In this document: positions 1 through 12,079 of the stretch, in pieces
Numbering within the stretch: position 1 is the first letter of the stretch
Layout of the letters: each line of letters begins with the position of its first letter
DNA from: Nilaparvata lugens
Lineage: Eukaryota; Arthropoda; Insecta; Hemiptera; Delphacidae
Direction of reading: 5' to 3'
DNA: 64,000 bases
NCBI RefSeq assembly: GCF_014356525.2
Contig: NC_052511.1
Coordinates: forward strand, 10,288,189 to 10,352,188
Position numbers and translations under genes: made by a program
Notes under the pieces: generated by a model
Told to the model about the DNA's origin: nothing
Seen by the model: the letters and a program-made list of their open reading frames with translations, nothing else
Databases searched by the model: none

Positions 1-1490
1 AAAAAGGGTACTAAGATTTTTCTTTTTCTTTCTATTTCTATTAAAGTAGCCCTATACAGAAAAGAGATATACAACATTTGAATATGCTTGGAATTTGATC
101 ATCAGCTCTCTATTTCCTTCTAATTGCAATGATTTTATCAGATTTCTACCTCCTTGAATGTGACTGTATTATTGTATTTAATAAATATTACTCTACTTTT
201 CACTGCTTATCCAAGAGTATATAAACTTGACAAAACTCATGTTTTACAGAAATAGAGCGATATTTATAAATAAAACTAGTTCACAATAAACTCACACATT
301 CCAGTTTGTATTTAAATTCATTGGACTTGGAACCATAATGCATTATCATTTAATTTAATACGATATAATTGAGTTCATACTATCTATTTTTCACTGTGCT
401 CTGATGGAATTTCACTGGTGATGAAAATTATTAGGCTTATTTCACCTTCAGGCTTGCTCAAGCAAGGGTTTGTTCACCCTTAGGCTTACTCAACGGTTTG
501 TATACCTCTTTTAAAATCAATCACACTATTTTTTACTGGTTTCATCTTCATCGATCAATCAAATAAGTTTAATTGTTTTCATCAAGAATTGAACAATGAT
601 TGAAATGAAGGCAGCAATTAAATTCAATTCAAACAACAATAATATAAAAAACAGTGTATAGATGAAAATTACTGAGATATTGCATTTATTCAAATGCTAA
701 TGAATATAGTATATTCAGTATATTTTAATTTTGGATAAGCCTTATTTCAGATAAAATCAGAGAAGGACAACTCATTATAATTATTGATACTAAATACAGT
801 AACATACTTCCAGACCTCAACTTGCTATCTTTAGGACATCTATTAGTTTATTTACATGACTTCAGTTTCAAAACTATACAGTTTCATATTATTATACAAG
901 TCTACAAAATTTCAAGTTTTTCGGCTCAGTAGTTTGGGCTTTGGTGTGATATTATTCTGTCGGGACTTAGCTTTTTTTAGATATAGATAAGCCCAAAACT
1001 GCCTAAAAAAGCACATAGCTAGAAGTTGCCTATAGAGAAAACATTTGGAAATTATTCATTTATTTATTTATCATTTGAAATGAACAAAGAAACAGACTAC
1101 AGTCCAAAACTTCTTTCATACCAATTTCATAAAATAAATTGTCGAAATAAAGGTTATGTGCGACTTTCCAATTCTTCACTAATTTCCACATTGAAACAAA
1201 ACACAAACACTTGAAACAATTTATTTTGAATTTAGAAAGATTAAGATCCGAATGGATAACAAATTTTCTTCTGCTTAGTACTTACTCAAAACTGTAAAAC
1301 AATTAGAAAACAATATTGTTATTGCTTTTTGGGAGGTATTTTGTTTGTTTAATCATTTGAATAGAGGATAAAGAAGACGATAATAAAAATTGTTTATCTA
1401 TTTGAATATAGGATAAAGACGATCGTCAAAAGATATGTGATCCTGGAAGATCGTCTTCCCAACATTACTATCTCAAGATTCAAGCTACAA
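1..1490. other. AT-rich intron, no gene seen
   Basis: AT-rich DNA with short frames only. A fragment at 667-710 (TTTATTCAAATGCTAATGAAT) is echoed near 25495 and 31845. A fragment near 990-1005 (AAGCCCAAAACTG) is shared with the repeat tails at 11650, 11985 and 46170. Confidence 0.5.
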
Positions 1491-1599
1491 ACTTAAGTAT
1501 GTAAATCTCTTGAGAAATTATTGTATCCCATACTATTATCGTATGTCGTATCCCGTATGCTCGTTTCCGTATAACTTATCTTTTCAGCTAAATAAAGAC

Positions 1600-1910
1600 A
1601 ACATCCTAAATAAAAGCGTGACAACGATAGAACAGTCGAATTAGTCAGCTTGCCGGTGGGTTTAGCGAAATCTGCGTGCCGTGAAGACTCCATCACGTGA
1701 TGGGTGGAGGGGTAGAGGGTTGTGGGATGGAGGGAGGGCGGCCATCATCCCTTAGATGCAAAAAACCGCCCCCTAGTGGTTCGGCAGCCATAACTCTGTC
1801 CGTCAGATGCAACCTGAAATACCACCCCACCAAGGTTAGGGGTTAGGAGGGTAGATCAGGTAGTTCGGCATTCAACGCACGTTGTTTGTTTTGTTACCAG
1901 GTGACCTTGA
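1600..1910. promoter_or_regulatory. GC-rich single-copy-looking block (candidate regulatory element)
   Basis: About 300 bp with G-runs (GGGTGGAGGGGTAGAGGG near 1700) and low AT content, flanked on both sides by very AT-rich DNA. It resembles none of the repeats in the window and has no convincing reading frame. It contains a strong CTCF-type motif (separate entry). Role is inferred only from composition and motif. Confidence 0.4.
1766..1779 (-). promoter_or_regulatory. CTCF-type binding motif
   Basis: The minus strand reads CCACTAGGGGGCGG. It matches every position of the CTCF core CCASYAGRKGGCR. CTCF is conserved in insects and binds boundary elements in the Drosophila bithorax complex. Occupancy here is inference. 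Confidence 0.5.
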
Positions 1911-2195
1911 CTTACTCCTGAATTTTACTGTTAGTTATTTGGAAAAAAATAGAAATCAACATTGTTTTGAAGTTTAAGTTAAGAATGATTAGAAGTAGCT
2001 CATTTATCAGTGGTATTGTAATAGAGAATGCAGTAACGCATTTAATTGTGATGTATAAATATGATAGTGGGTGATATGATGTGGTGATAAAGGTCTAGAT
2101 TGCCTCTGTTTCGTTATATTACTACAGTATGAGGTCCCAACTTCATCTTCTTAGTAAAAATTTGGTATCTACATTGTTTGGATGATAAGAATGAC

Positions 2196-2414
2196 TATAC
2201 TGAGGTCCACGTTATAATGGCAGGGGATAAAGATAGAAGAACAGCGTTGCCTATTCTCCGCCTTAATTTATTGTATTTCTACACTGTCAAAAACAGAGTT
2301 GGCATCGTTGCGGAGCTTGAAAATGATAGAACTACCTGCTTTGTCAAATGATAGACAAGGATAGCAACATCAAAGTTTATCAAATACTGTCATTATAACG
2401 TGGACCTCACTATA
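2196..2414. mobile_element. MITE with TIR TATAGTGAGGTCCACG (family C, copy 1)
   Basis: The ends are inverted repeats of about 24 bp (left TATACTGAGGTCCACGTTAT, right its complement with one mismatch), with TATA at both outer edges. The element is 219 bp with no coding capacity. The right half matches the left end of the copy at 25221-26267. TIRs and a TA-type target suggest a Tc1/mariner-related non-autonomous element, but the superfamily is not certain. Confidence 0.82.
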
Positions 2415-2441
2415 GAGGTAAATCACTTGGAACAGTAATAT

Positions 2442-3150
2442 AGTAATAAAGGTTAAAATAGACTTTGTTACTGTACATTTATTTATTCAACAAAGACAAA
2501 AATGTACATGTCCAGCAGTTGAATAAACTTACCAGTAGCTATGAGTAAACATAATTTATGCTAGTGCAATAGTAATTTAGGCTAGATAAAGTTTTAGTAA
2601 TAGAGGTTAAGATAGACTTTGTTTCGTTAGGGTTATAACATTTTGATATACTGTACATTTTTTCATTTTTTTTTCAACAATGACAAAAATGTACATGTCC
2701 AGCAGTTGAATAAACTTACCAGTAGCTATGAGTAAACATAATTTATGCTAGTGCAATAGTAATTTAGGCTAGTTAAAGTTTCACTAATAAAGGTTAAGAT
2801 AGACTTTGTTTCGTTAGGGTTGTAACATTTTGTTAATGTACATCTTTTCATTTATTTATTCAACAAAGACAAAAATGAACATGTCCAGCAGTTGAATGAA
2901 AATACCAGTAGCTATGAGTAAACATAATTTAAATATGCTAGTGCAATAGTAATTTAGGCTAGTTACATTTTTAGTAATAAAGGTTAAGATAGACTTTGTT
3001 TCGTTAGGGTTATAACATTTATTTTTGTTACTGTACATTTTTTCATTTATTTATTCAACAAAGACAAAAATGTACATGTCCAGCAGTTGAATAAACTTAC
3101 CAGTAGCTATGAGTAAACATAATTTATGCTAGTGCAAAGGCTAGTTAGGA
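2442..3150. repeat. four-unit ~187-bp tandem repeat
   Basis: Units begin AGTAATAAAGGTTAAGATAG at about 2442, 2596, 2783 and 2973. Each carries TACATGTCCAGCAGTTGAAT and CAGTAGCTATGAGTAAACAT. The first unit lacks about 30 bp and the last is truncated. Units are highly similar, so the expansion is recent. Confidence 0.93.
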
Positions 3151-3820
3151 TATTTTTTAAATGTTGGTATGTCGCATGAATGCATACAATGTCAGCATCC
3201 ACGCTAAATAACATCAATTCTTGCCACATCTAACTGTTCTGACAGTTTGCTGTGAATCCTAGTTAAGAAGACTAGTAAGCTAGAAAGGATATGAGCAGAC
3301 AAGGCTCCACCCATATGCTTGCCAGCCATCTCAATACTCAAACTGATTGTGGCAGCACATAAATTCATCACCTCTCTCAACTGCACTGCTCAGACACACA
3401 GAAACAGTCCAGACTCAACTTCTAGAATAAATAATTCTCTCCTGGGTGCCATTAAATCATCCAGTTACCATACATATGACAGCGTATTAACTAGCAGATG
3501 TTTCAAGCCTTCTAGCATGTATCCTATATGTGTGGAATTACCATTTTTATAGAAGGATTGATCGATTCCGAGACAGATTTCAAATTGGTTTACAAGATTC
3601 GGTGGATGATTGCCATCTTGTTTTCAATATAGAGTTTTTTCACTTGGAATATTGATATAAAAGAGAATGACGATTTCCTTGACGGTAGGAGACGGAAATT
3701 CCAATTCATTTTTTATGCTTTTTTAAAGTGTTATTTAATTTGGGAAAGAAATAGTACAAGGAGTATCCTTAGTTTTTCTCTCCTAATGTGATTTCTATTT
3801 TCATAGATTAGAGTCAATAG

Positions 3821-4441
3821 AGAGTGGTTTGTGATACTAAATTTATCGCTACTGAGAATGATCTGTCTGAATATTTACTTATTAAAACTCTAATTATTGT
3901 ATTTACTGAAATCATAGTGGAAAGATAGTTCTCGTATAAGATAGGTGCTAATGCTTTCAAATCATTTAATCAATAATATTGATGCATATCTTCATCTGAT
4001 TCATAATATAAAACTGGTAAGGCATAATCTAGAGCTCCTTGAGTTGTTCTTGAAGGAATTCTTGAAACAACAGAAGCTATTTGATGTTGACAAGATTTTT
4101 TTAATCATGAGCTCCCCTCGAAAAATCTCTAGAAAGACGTTTTCTCTCAGATCTGTGGTTTTCATCTCAGCAATCAGATCCTACAATATTAGAAGGAGGA
4201 GCTAACCCTCCCATTGTCCACAAAACATGGTTTTCAAGGATTTCAATCAGAGTCAAATTTCTATCCTATGGAAATGCTTCACTGTGGTCTCTAATTTTAT
4301 AGATTTTAGAGTGGTTTGTGATACTAAATTCATCGATACTGAGAATTATCTGTCTGAATATTTACTTATTAAAACTCTAATTTTATTTACTGAAATCGTA
4401 GAGGAAAGATAGTTCTCGTATAAGATAGGTGCTAATGCTTT
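3821..4441. repeat. pair of ~136-bp direct repeats sharing a reading frame
   Basis: Positions 3821-3958 and 4308-4441 are close copies (AGAGTGGTTTGTGATACTAAA to ATAGGTGCTAATGCTTT). In one plus-strand frame both copies stay open across about 35 codons, beginning RVVCDTKFI and ending at the same TAG after ER. No family is recognised. It may be a fragment of a decayed transposon gene or simply a duplicated non-coding segment. Confidence 0.7.
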
Positions 4442-5029
4442 TCTCTCGTTGCTGAAATAAAGCAGTTGGCTGGAATCTAGCATCGAAAATAAATATATTT
4501 ATTCTCCTCTCCCCAGAAATGAACAAATATAAAATGCAATAACAGAATATAAGGAGACATTTAATTATGTCAGGGACAAGAAATATAGTGAAATATATAA
4601 ATAAATACTTATGCTTAAATAAATAAATACTGTACTTATGCATAAATAAATACTTATGCTCATCCTTTATCTATGATTATGTATTCCTTTACAATCCGAA
4701 ATATATAATTATGATAGATTTCCATTCATTATATTGTGGAGATTATTCTCAACAGGAAGGAACCTTTCCATGATAAACAGATAATTATTTTCAAAAGTAG
4801 CCTAAATTGTTTGGAACAGGTATAAACCATCAATATTTATGTTATACTCAACAAAACAGAACTTCTTACAAGGAGCATAATAAAATAACCAAAAAGTGCA
4901 GCATTATGATTTAGATTAGGCTATTAGATCAACTCTCATAAGAATATCACACTATAATATAGTGTATATATAATATATTATATTGTTGATTCTCTTCTCG
5001 TGGTGAATATACACAATACATCAGTGAGC

Positions 5030-5300
5030 CTATCCTGATTTATGACAAATTTTTGAGCTTGGACCCCAGCAAGTTATAATAGCGGTGTGACAATTATGCA
5101 GCGGGAAGTGCACGGATGCATTTGTGACATGCACGGAGCCCTAATTGAGCGGTGCATATATCACGTGATTAGTGCAGCGATTGATTTATCGCTCGAGTGC
5201 ATTACTACGTCGTCCATTATCGGCGGGTGCCCGCCGTAATAAACGTTTTCAAACGGTTTTCACGCTTTTTACAACTGAACTGGTCTGCATGGAGCATGCG
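5030..5300. promoter_or_regulatory. candidate Exd/Hox-Hth regulatory block
   Basis: A less AT-rich, repeat-free block. It has TGATTTATGA at 5036-5045 and TGATTTAT at 5182-5189, both of the Exd/Hox type TGATTNAT. It also has TGACA (Hth/Meis core) at 5043-5047, 5088-5092 and 5125-5129; the first overlaps the Hox-type site as TGATTTATGACA. A hairpin (CGGCGGG-TG-CCCGCCG) lies at 5221-5236. Short AT-rich motifs arise by chance, so this is a hypothesis. Confidence 0.35.
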
Positions 5301-7190
5301 CAGATGTTTGTACAAACTGCACGGGACTTGATTGATCTCATCTGTCCTTGCTACTCTAACCTATAATTATTTGTTTTGTTTTTCCAATTGTATTTTATAT
5401 AAAATTTGTTGATTGTTTTAAATTCCTTGTTCTTGAAAATATTTAATTTTATAAAATGAAAACCTACTTGCCTTAGTATTCTATACTGAGCTATCTGCCT
5501 ATTGCACATTCTAATATTCATTACATTTTAGCCTATAGCCTACCTTGCGTCTTTTTTGATCACCTTTCAACTTGATTCGCTTTAGCATAAAAAGTTTATA
5601 CTTATATCACATTTATACCCTTATTAGTATCATATTTTTTGTATCAATTTCACCTTCCACATATTTACTCTACTTCATCCTTCATTTATTTTGAAAGCTT
5701 ATGTCATGAAAACTTTATTAGTGCACAAAGCTAGTCAGATTTGTATAAATACAATAATAAAAGTTTGATAAAAATAAAAAATGTTTAATGGGCAAACAGT
5801 TACATTCAACGCTAATTTTGATTTTGAATGAAATATCAAAAGTTTATTCAACCACTTTATCGCCTACTTAATAAATCGGTTTCTATTGGAATAAGCAAAC
5901 AAATAATCTGCAAACTTCCGGTCTGTCAAACACTCACAACATAATAAAATAACTGATGAATATCTTCTTATCTTTCTGAATTCTTATAGGCTGCAAAATA
6001 GTGTTTGATAAAATTCCAGGACATAAATAATTTTGTTGATATATGATAACCAAACGTTCGTTCACTGTCTGCTTCTATGATCAATGGAATGTTGTTTTTG
6101 CAGAAGTCTTTATGATGTTTGACAATACTTACTAAACGGATGTTAGGGCAATTATTGTGAATTTACGAGGGATTGAAGTATCATTATTCCGAGTGCCTTG
6201 TTTATATTAGCAATGTAGATTATATACATAATTAACAATACTAATACTAACAACTATAATATGCAATATTAACAATGTAGAATTTATATTAGCATTTAAG
6301 CTCTATTTCAAGCTAGAATGCGATCATATACAATGATTTATTATCAGCGATAATGAAGCTGATATAGCACATTCACTACTCAAAAATTGATTATAGGAAG
6401 TTAGATCAGTTTTTTATTTAAATATGTGTAACGTTAAATTGCCTCCATGGTGCACATTGGTTAACGCTAAATGGACTAGCATATAATGGCGGTCAGACAA
6501 ACTTATGTTCTCCTGACCAAAAACTACACAACATCTTGAAAAAATTGGAATAATATAGTGTATATATGTAGACATTTGAGACTCATGAGCAGTATAAATG
6601 TGTTGTGTATCTGGCATACGCTAAATAATAATTATAAATAATTGAATGATAGGAGGCTACGATCAGAAATTTTATTATGTAAATAATGTCTTGTCTATGA
6701 TTCCTGTTAAAAGTTGAAGACTGAATTTTGAAGACAGCAGAAAACAAACAGTTTACGGAACATTTTTCACGAATTGATCAATGAGCAGAATGCATATACG
6801 CTCCGTTTCAAGGTTTAATTAGTCAACGGCATATGTGACCTTGTAGTAGTACGCTCGTGTGTGTTCGTGTGCATGTGAGTCGGATTTAAAAGGTGGTGGG
6901 GTTGAAAAAATTCTGCCTGAAGGGCTCGAGGGATGTAGCCCACTGTTTCCAAAAAATGGAACGGGGAAAGGGTCTCAACAGTCCTGTTTACCCTCTTTCT
7001 CTAAACCTGCTGCACCCTTCACTCCCACAAGGAAAGGGGAAAATAAATCAATAGTTGAAAACAATGAAATGGCTCACTGCATCATATAAGCAATTAGAGC
7101 ATGTGGCTGTTTTTGTGGATACCAACGTACAGGTGATTGAATAAGTTCGCCTTGGAGATTGAGATACTTGATGACTTGACGTTAATTATT
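5300..7190. other. AT-rich intron, no gene seen
   Basis: No repeats of note. 6850-7060 is less AT-rich and contains a 76-codon frame with no recognisable domain. Confidence 0.5.
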
Positions 7191-7194
7191 ATAA

Positions 7195-7440
7195 TATGAA
7201 TGATACTTGATTTGGACTTGATTCTTGATACTTGATTTGGACTTGATTCTTGATACTTGATTTGGACTTGATACTGTTTATGATGAATTAGGGGATAGGC
7301 TCGCGATGGAAAATTCTGAGATACATTACTTCAATTACAATAATATGAGTGACATTTGATTTGGATTTGATTCTAGTACTGTTTACGATGAATTAGGGGA
7401 TAGATTCGCAATTGAAAATTCTGAATTTTATTCCAATTTA
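7195..7440. repeat. short tandem repeats and diverged duplication
   Basis: GATACTTGATTTGGACTTGA is repeated three times at 7200-7272. A wider unit ending TGATGAATTAGGGGATAG then occurs at about 7275-7310 and again, diverged, at 7380-7440. Confidence 0.75.
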
Positions 7441-7928
7441 TAACTGGTGGAGAATATTATTCCTATTTTAGGCATATATAAGCATAATGTTTGTTTGTTA
7501 CTGTATATAAAATAATAGAATATAAGAAGAACCTGTAAATTATTGGGTGTTTCCTAATTGTTATATTATCATTAATTGGTTACAGATGAATTACTCGCAA
7601 AGCTTGAGCTTGTCTGACGGCAAAGATTGTTGTAAAAAATACAAGACCTAACAGGAGTATGCTCTGAAATGGAACATCAACAGTGATACACTGCAACTGA
7701 TTGAACATCAACACCCACTCAAACACTACAATTCAACGTTGGTCATCACGTTTTGGAACACCTTTTGACAACGGTATTTCATTTTTATCATTTTATATCA
7801 TCTCTAAATTTATGTCATAGTCCTACTCATTCATTCTGCCTAATCAGAATCACAGATTCAAGACTATGATGAGATTCAAGACTATTGAATAGAATATGAT
7901 TCAAAACAATTTGTTTATGTATAGTCTA

Positions 7929-8112
7929 AGGCCCGGTTTCACAAAGACCGGTTAAACTTTAACCGTGATTAGTTTCACGAGAAACAATCAGAAAAGCCGT
8001 CTTTTCTAAAAGGCCTTCTTAGAAAAAGCCTATTAGAAAAGACGGCTTCTCTGATTGGTTCTCGTGAAATTAATCACTGTTAAAACTTGACCAGCTTTTC
8101 TGCAACCGACAC
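7929..8112. mobile_element. foldback MITE, GGTTTCACAAAGACCGGTTAA family
   Basis: Imperfect palindrome. The left arm reads CCGGTTTCACAAAGACCGG and the right arm ends in its near complement (GACCAGCTTTTCTGCAACCG). Inner arms pair CACGAGAAACAATCAGA with TCTGATTGGTTCTCGTG. Related copies are at 30157-30310 and, diverged, 44740-44880. Confidence 0.82.
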
Positions 8113-8516
8113 TATGTCAGAACCTGAATAACCTGGTCTTATCGACAATTGTCCAACTGAACCAAAGACCCAAAACGAAACCATTCCGCAATTACCTTAC
8201 TTTGAAACTTTTTCTCTGTCAAACTATCCCCACAAATCACCACCGATTGGCTGAGGAGCACCCACTGTAACTCAAGCATTAGCGATAAATAATGTACAGG
8301 ATATTTATTACACCACTAAAGCATCTCCCAGTAACTGATACCCCCACTCAGGCTGCAATTAATCAATTTAAATTACCAGAACTTTGAAGACCAGCTTTAC
8401 ATTTATCGACTGAGGCGATCCAGTTGTTGATTAATTGCTTCAAGGCGACTTCTATTTACAGTTTCGTCAGTCTTCCATGGGACAGTAGTTGTCGATAAAA
8501 AATCTTGCTCAATGAA

Positions 8517-8790
8517 CAATCTTAAATTGTAATATAAGAAATTGTAGTGATAGTATCAATATTAATTACAAGAAATTGAACTGCAATTACAAGAAGTTGT
8601 TCTACAGTAGTACTAATTTCATTCTTTACAGTAGACTTATTGAGTAAAAAATCCAGCTCAATGAGCAATCTTAAATTGTAATATAAGAAATTGTAGTGAT
8701 AGTACAAAATATTAATTACAAGAAGTTGTTCTACAGTCGTACTAATTTCATTAGGATTTTTTACAGTAGACTTATTGAGTAGACTTTACT
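8517..8790. repeat. two-unit tandem duplication (~140 bp)
   Basis: AATCTTAAATTGTAATATAA starts units at 8518 and about 8668. Both end TTTACAGTAGACTTATTGAG. The second unit has an internal deletion. Confidence 0.9.
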
Positions 8791-9094
8791 CAATAGAGTA
8801 GACTTCACTCGATTCATTGTGAATTTTCATTATCATATTCGAATCACATTTCCCCTTGCACTGATTCCTAAATTCTATGTGTTTTTCTTTTATTTACTAT
8901 TTTCATATTTCCATTTCTGCCCACAATTATTGTTAGGAATTCACTGTTTCGATTGCAATTTATCACTAATAATATTGTTGGAAGCTCACTCAGTGACATG
9001 ATCGAACAATTCGAGTTTCGTGTCTTGGCATTATATTTTTTGAAGTTTGTAAAGATATATTATGATCACCTAATCTTAAAGGGAGTATATTACT

Positions 9095-9502
9095 AGTAGT
9101 TCTGTGAACAGTAGAACTCACGCAGTATTCTCATCCACAAGTACCTGATTGAAACTATAGACCTTATGGAAATACAGCAATAGACTGGCTTCTCCACACA
9201 TCTGTGTAATCACTTGTCAGCTGATTTATGATAAATAATTCTATAGTCTGATTTTTACTCTAATATTGGCGTATGAAGGAGGCTCCTTTTTCTTTTTATA
9301 TTATCCTTAAAATGCAAAATGTCCGAAAACCTTGTATATACGTCGACGCGCAATTAAAAAAGGAACATACCTGTCAATTTTCATGAAAATCTATTACCGC
9401 GTTTCGCCGTAAATGGGCACCATATAAACATTCAAACATTTAAACAGAGAAATGCCAAACCGTCAACTTGAATCTTAGACCTCACTTCGCTCGGTCAATT
9501 AA
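9095..9502. mobile_element. ~405-bp dispersed repeat (copy 1)
   Basis: Matches 33425-33830 along its whole length at high identity, from TAGTAGTTCTGTGAACAGTA to GACCTCACTTCGCT. It includes GTCGACGCGCAATTAAAAAAG and a CGTTTCGCCGTAAATG segment. No coding capacity and no clear terminal inverted repeat. Non-autonomous element of unknown class. Confidence 0.85.
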
Positions 9503-9539
9503 GTTGTTAGTTGTTAAAGGATACTGTACCTACAAAAAT

Positions 9540-9855
9540 GCATTATCTTATACTATTAAACAAGCAATTTCTATTCATATGTTTATATGTTTATATCTGT
9601 ATGTGACCGGATCTCGAAAACTGCTCTAACGATTCTCACGAAATTTGGAACAAAGTAGGTTTATGATATGAAAATTCGATTGCACTAGGTCTCAACCCTG
9701 GGTTAACTCGCTGAAGGACATTGAAAGGATAAATACGTCCTTGGAAAAACAGATGTAATTTTTGTCGTCTGTCGATACCGTAATGGAAGAGAGTGAACGA
9801 GTGCATGTGTGGGATCATCCAGCTGATCTCACGAGCAGGAAAATTCAGCAAAACT
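9540..9855 (+). mobile_element. dispersed element, ACCGGATCTCGAAAAC family (copy 1)
   Basis: Begins near CTTATACTATTAAACAAGCA, runs through ACCGGATCTCGAAAACTGCT and ends near GATCATCCAGCTGATCTCAC. Further copies are at 42880-43170, 43190-43470 and, inverted, 44890-45205. The shared edge (TATACTATTAAACGAGCAAT) without terminal inverted repeats would suit a Helitron-like element, but this is not proven. Confidence 0.75.
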
Positions 9856-10344
9856 TATTTTTGTTTATTTATCTTTTTTTTTTAAGAAAACATGTTCACT
9901 TCAGAAAGTCCAAGATAGTAACTAGATGCTATTAGTGTAGAATAGTACATAGTATATTAACAAATATTGTAGCAAACATATTCTAAATAGAATTCATAGT
10001 AGATCTATTTGTAATTGATGATGTGTTTGATTTTGGAAGTGTGGATGAATTGTTATTTTGATGAGTGATAGTAGCTTAACCTAGATTTTGATTTGGACTG
10101 TAGTATACATTTGAAAAGGGACAGTTTTGGGCATAAGCCTGTTTTGTGCCTCCTCATATAATTGTAAAAATAATTGCACGACCGAGAAAATGAATAAATA
10201 AATATAAACTACAAATTCAATCTTTCATTACAAATTTTCTATGCTTTCACACTTGATCCCCCGATATTAGTTCATAAATCTTCATTTTTAGTCCTCATCA
10301 ATCACAGTTTGGAACTGATACAGTTTCTAATTTTCCATAGTCTT

Positions 10345-10592
10345 CCCCATTTTTTCAAAATTATCTCCACAACGTAAACTCTTGAAGTAAACTCAACATA
10401 ATATTTTGAAAAGATACTCTCGCATGGATAGCGGTTACTGTTGGTCAGGTTAACATTCACAACCAATGAGAATTCCCCAATTTTTCAAAATTATCTCAAC
10501 AACGTAAACTCTTGAAGTAACACATAATAATTTGAAAAGATACTCTCGCATGGATAGCGGTTACTGTTGATCAGGTTAGCATTCACAACCAA
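10345..10592. repeat. two-unit tandem duplication (~124 bp)
   Basis: CAACGTAAACTCTTGAAGTAA and AAAGATACTCTCGCATGGAT occur in both units (about 10345-10468 and 10470-10592) with few differences. Confidence 0.92.
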
Positions 10593-10769
10593 TTAGAATA
10601 GCTGATTCGTTTTGCTTCCATGTTTTTATTGGCACGATAATTACTGGTCTGAACATAGATAGCAGCAGAGTAGTTCACTAGGGCAGCATCAGATATTCTA
10701 TAAGGCCGAACATGGGTCAGCAACATCATGCTAAAAAGTTTGATACATAACGTGATAGAGAGAAAAATG

Positions 10770-10920
10770 AGAAGATGGAGGAGGAGGAGGAGAATAAAAA
10801 GAACAAGAAGATGAAGAAGTACAAGAAGATGACGAAGAAGAGAAAGAAGAAGATGAAGAAGAAGAAGAAGAAGAAGAAGAAGAAGAAGAAGAAGAAGATG
10901 ATGAAGTAGAAAAATATGGA
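10770..10920. repeat. GAA/GAG purine microsatellite
   Basis: A nearly uninterrupted run of AAG/GAG trinucleotides on the plus strand, purest at 10852-10895. Its complement gives a Leu-rich minus-strand frame (10583-11035) of low complexity that is not a credible protein. Confidence 0.95.
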
Positions 10921-12079
10921 TGGAGAAGAGAATGTTACGTTGAAGATAGTGTAGTAGAATTGCTATGAGGAGAAGAGCATCGACTGTAGTCGTACGGTAA
11001 TTTATCACGTGATTGAGGAGTTGTATCGCCGACAAATAACTTGAAGGCCTGTTATTTATACATCAGGCTTGAAACAAGTGAATGTAACACTGACTATAGC
11101 TGTGGAGGAGAATGACTTGCCAATGAACACAGCGCCGCCAACTAATATAACTACTATCCTTTCACATAACATCACCTCTCAACCGTGCAGCAACAACTGA
11201 AACCGCAAAATATCATCTTTTTGCAAGAAACACTCGAGGATTTCTCTCTCATCACTATTGTACTTTATACAATGATGCATTCCTCAGAATAACTTTCTTA
11301 AAATACTGTTAAGACTTCTGAGTTTAATGTTATTCATTCTTCAATACTGTATTATATGCGTTTGCCTCATCCAATTAATAAATAATAATAGAAACTATGA
11401 ATGACAGCAACAAGGTCTAGCAATAGTAAAAGAAGAAGACATTTAAGCTGCGTTCACACCAAAGTGATTAACAAAATGTCAATAACCTAATCCTTATAGA
11501 TTCTAATATTGGGGGAACGAGCTTTGCTCTGGAGTGTAAAAGCATAGAAAATAATGTAACGAAAGATTGAGTTTATAGTTAATATTTATTTATTCATTTT
11601 CTCAGTCATACAATACTATTTTTACAGTTATATAAGGAGGCACAAAAGGCTTATGCCCAAAACTGTCCCTTTTCAAATTTATACTACAGTCAAAATCAAA
11701 ATCTAGGTTAAGCGACTATCACTCATCAAAATAACAATTTATTCACACTTCAAAAAACAAACACATCATCAATTACAAATATATATATACTATGAATTCG
11801 ATTTAGAATGATATACTATGTTATGACAGCATCTAGTTACTATTTTGGACTTTCTGAAGTAAACACGTTTTTTAAAAACATACAAAATTTGTAACGAAAG
11901 ATTGAATTTATAGTTTATATTTATTTATTCATTTTCCCAGTCGTACAATTATTTTTACAGTTATATGAGGAGGCACAAAAGGCTTATGCCCAAAACTACC
12001 CCTTTTCAAATGTATACTACAGTCCAAAACAAAATCTAGGTTAAGTATATCTTAGGCTAGGAATAATCTTATTTTATCT

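Larger units (their letters stand above)
9880..12055. repeat. inverted pair plus partial copy of a retroelement-like tail
   Basis: 9880-10230 (plus) matches 11565-11885 (minus) and, partly, 11890-12055 (minus). Shared pieces are TTTTGGGCATAAGCCT, GAGGCACAAAAGGCTTATGC and ACATCATCAATTACAAAT. The AATAAATAAATATAAACTAC end resembles a retroelement 3' tail. The two long copies face each other across about 1.3 kb. Confidence 0.8.

Noticed and set aside
10583..11035. 150-codon Leu-rich minus-strand frame
   Set aside because: The core is the complement of a GAA/GAG microsatellite; no domain outside the Leu run.
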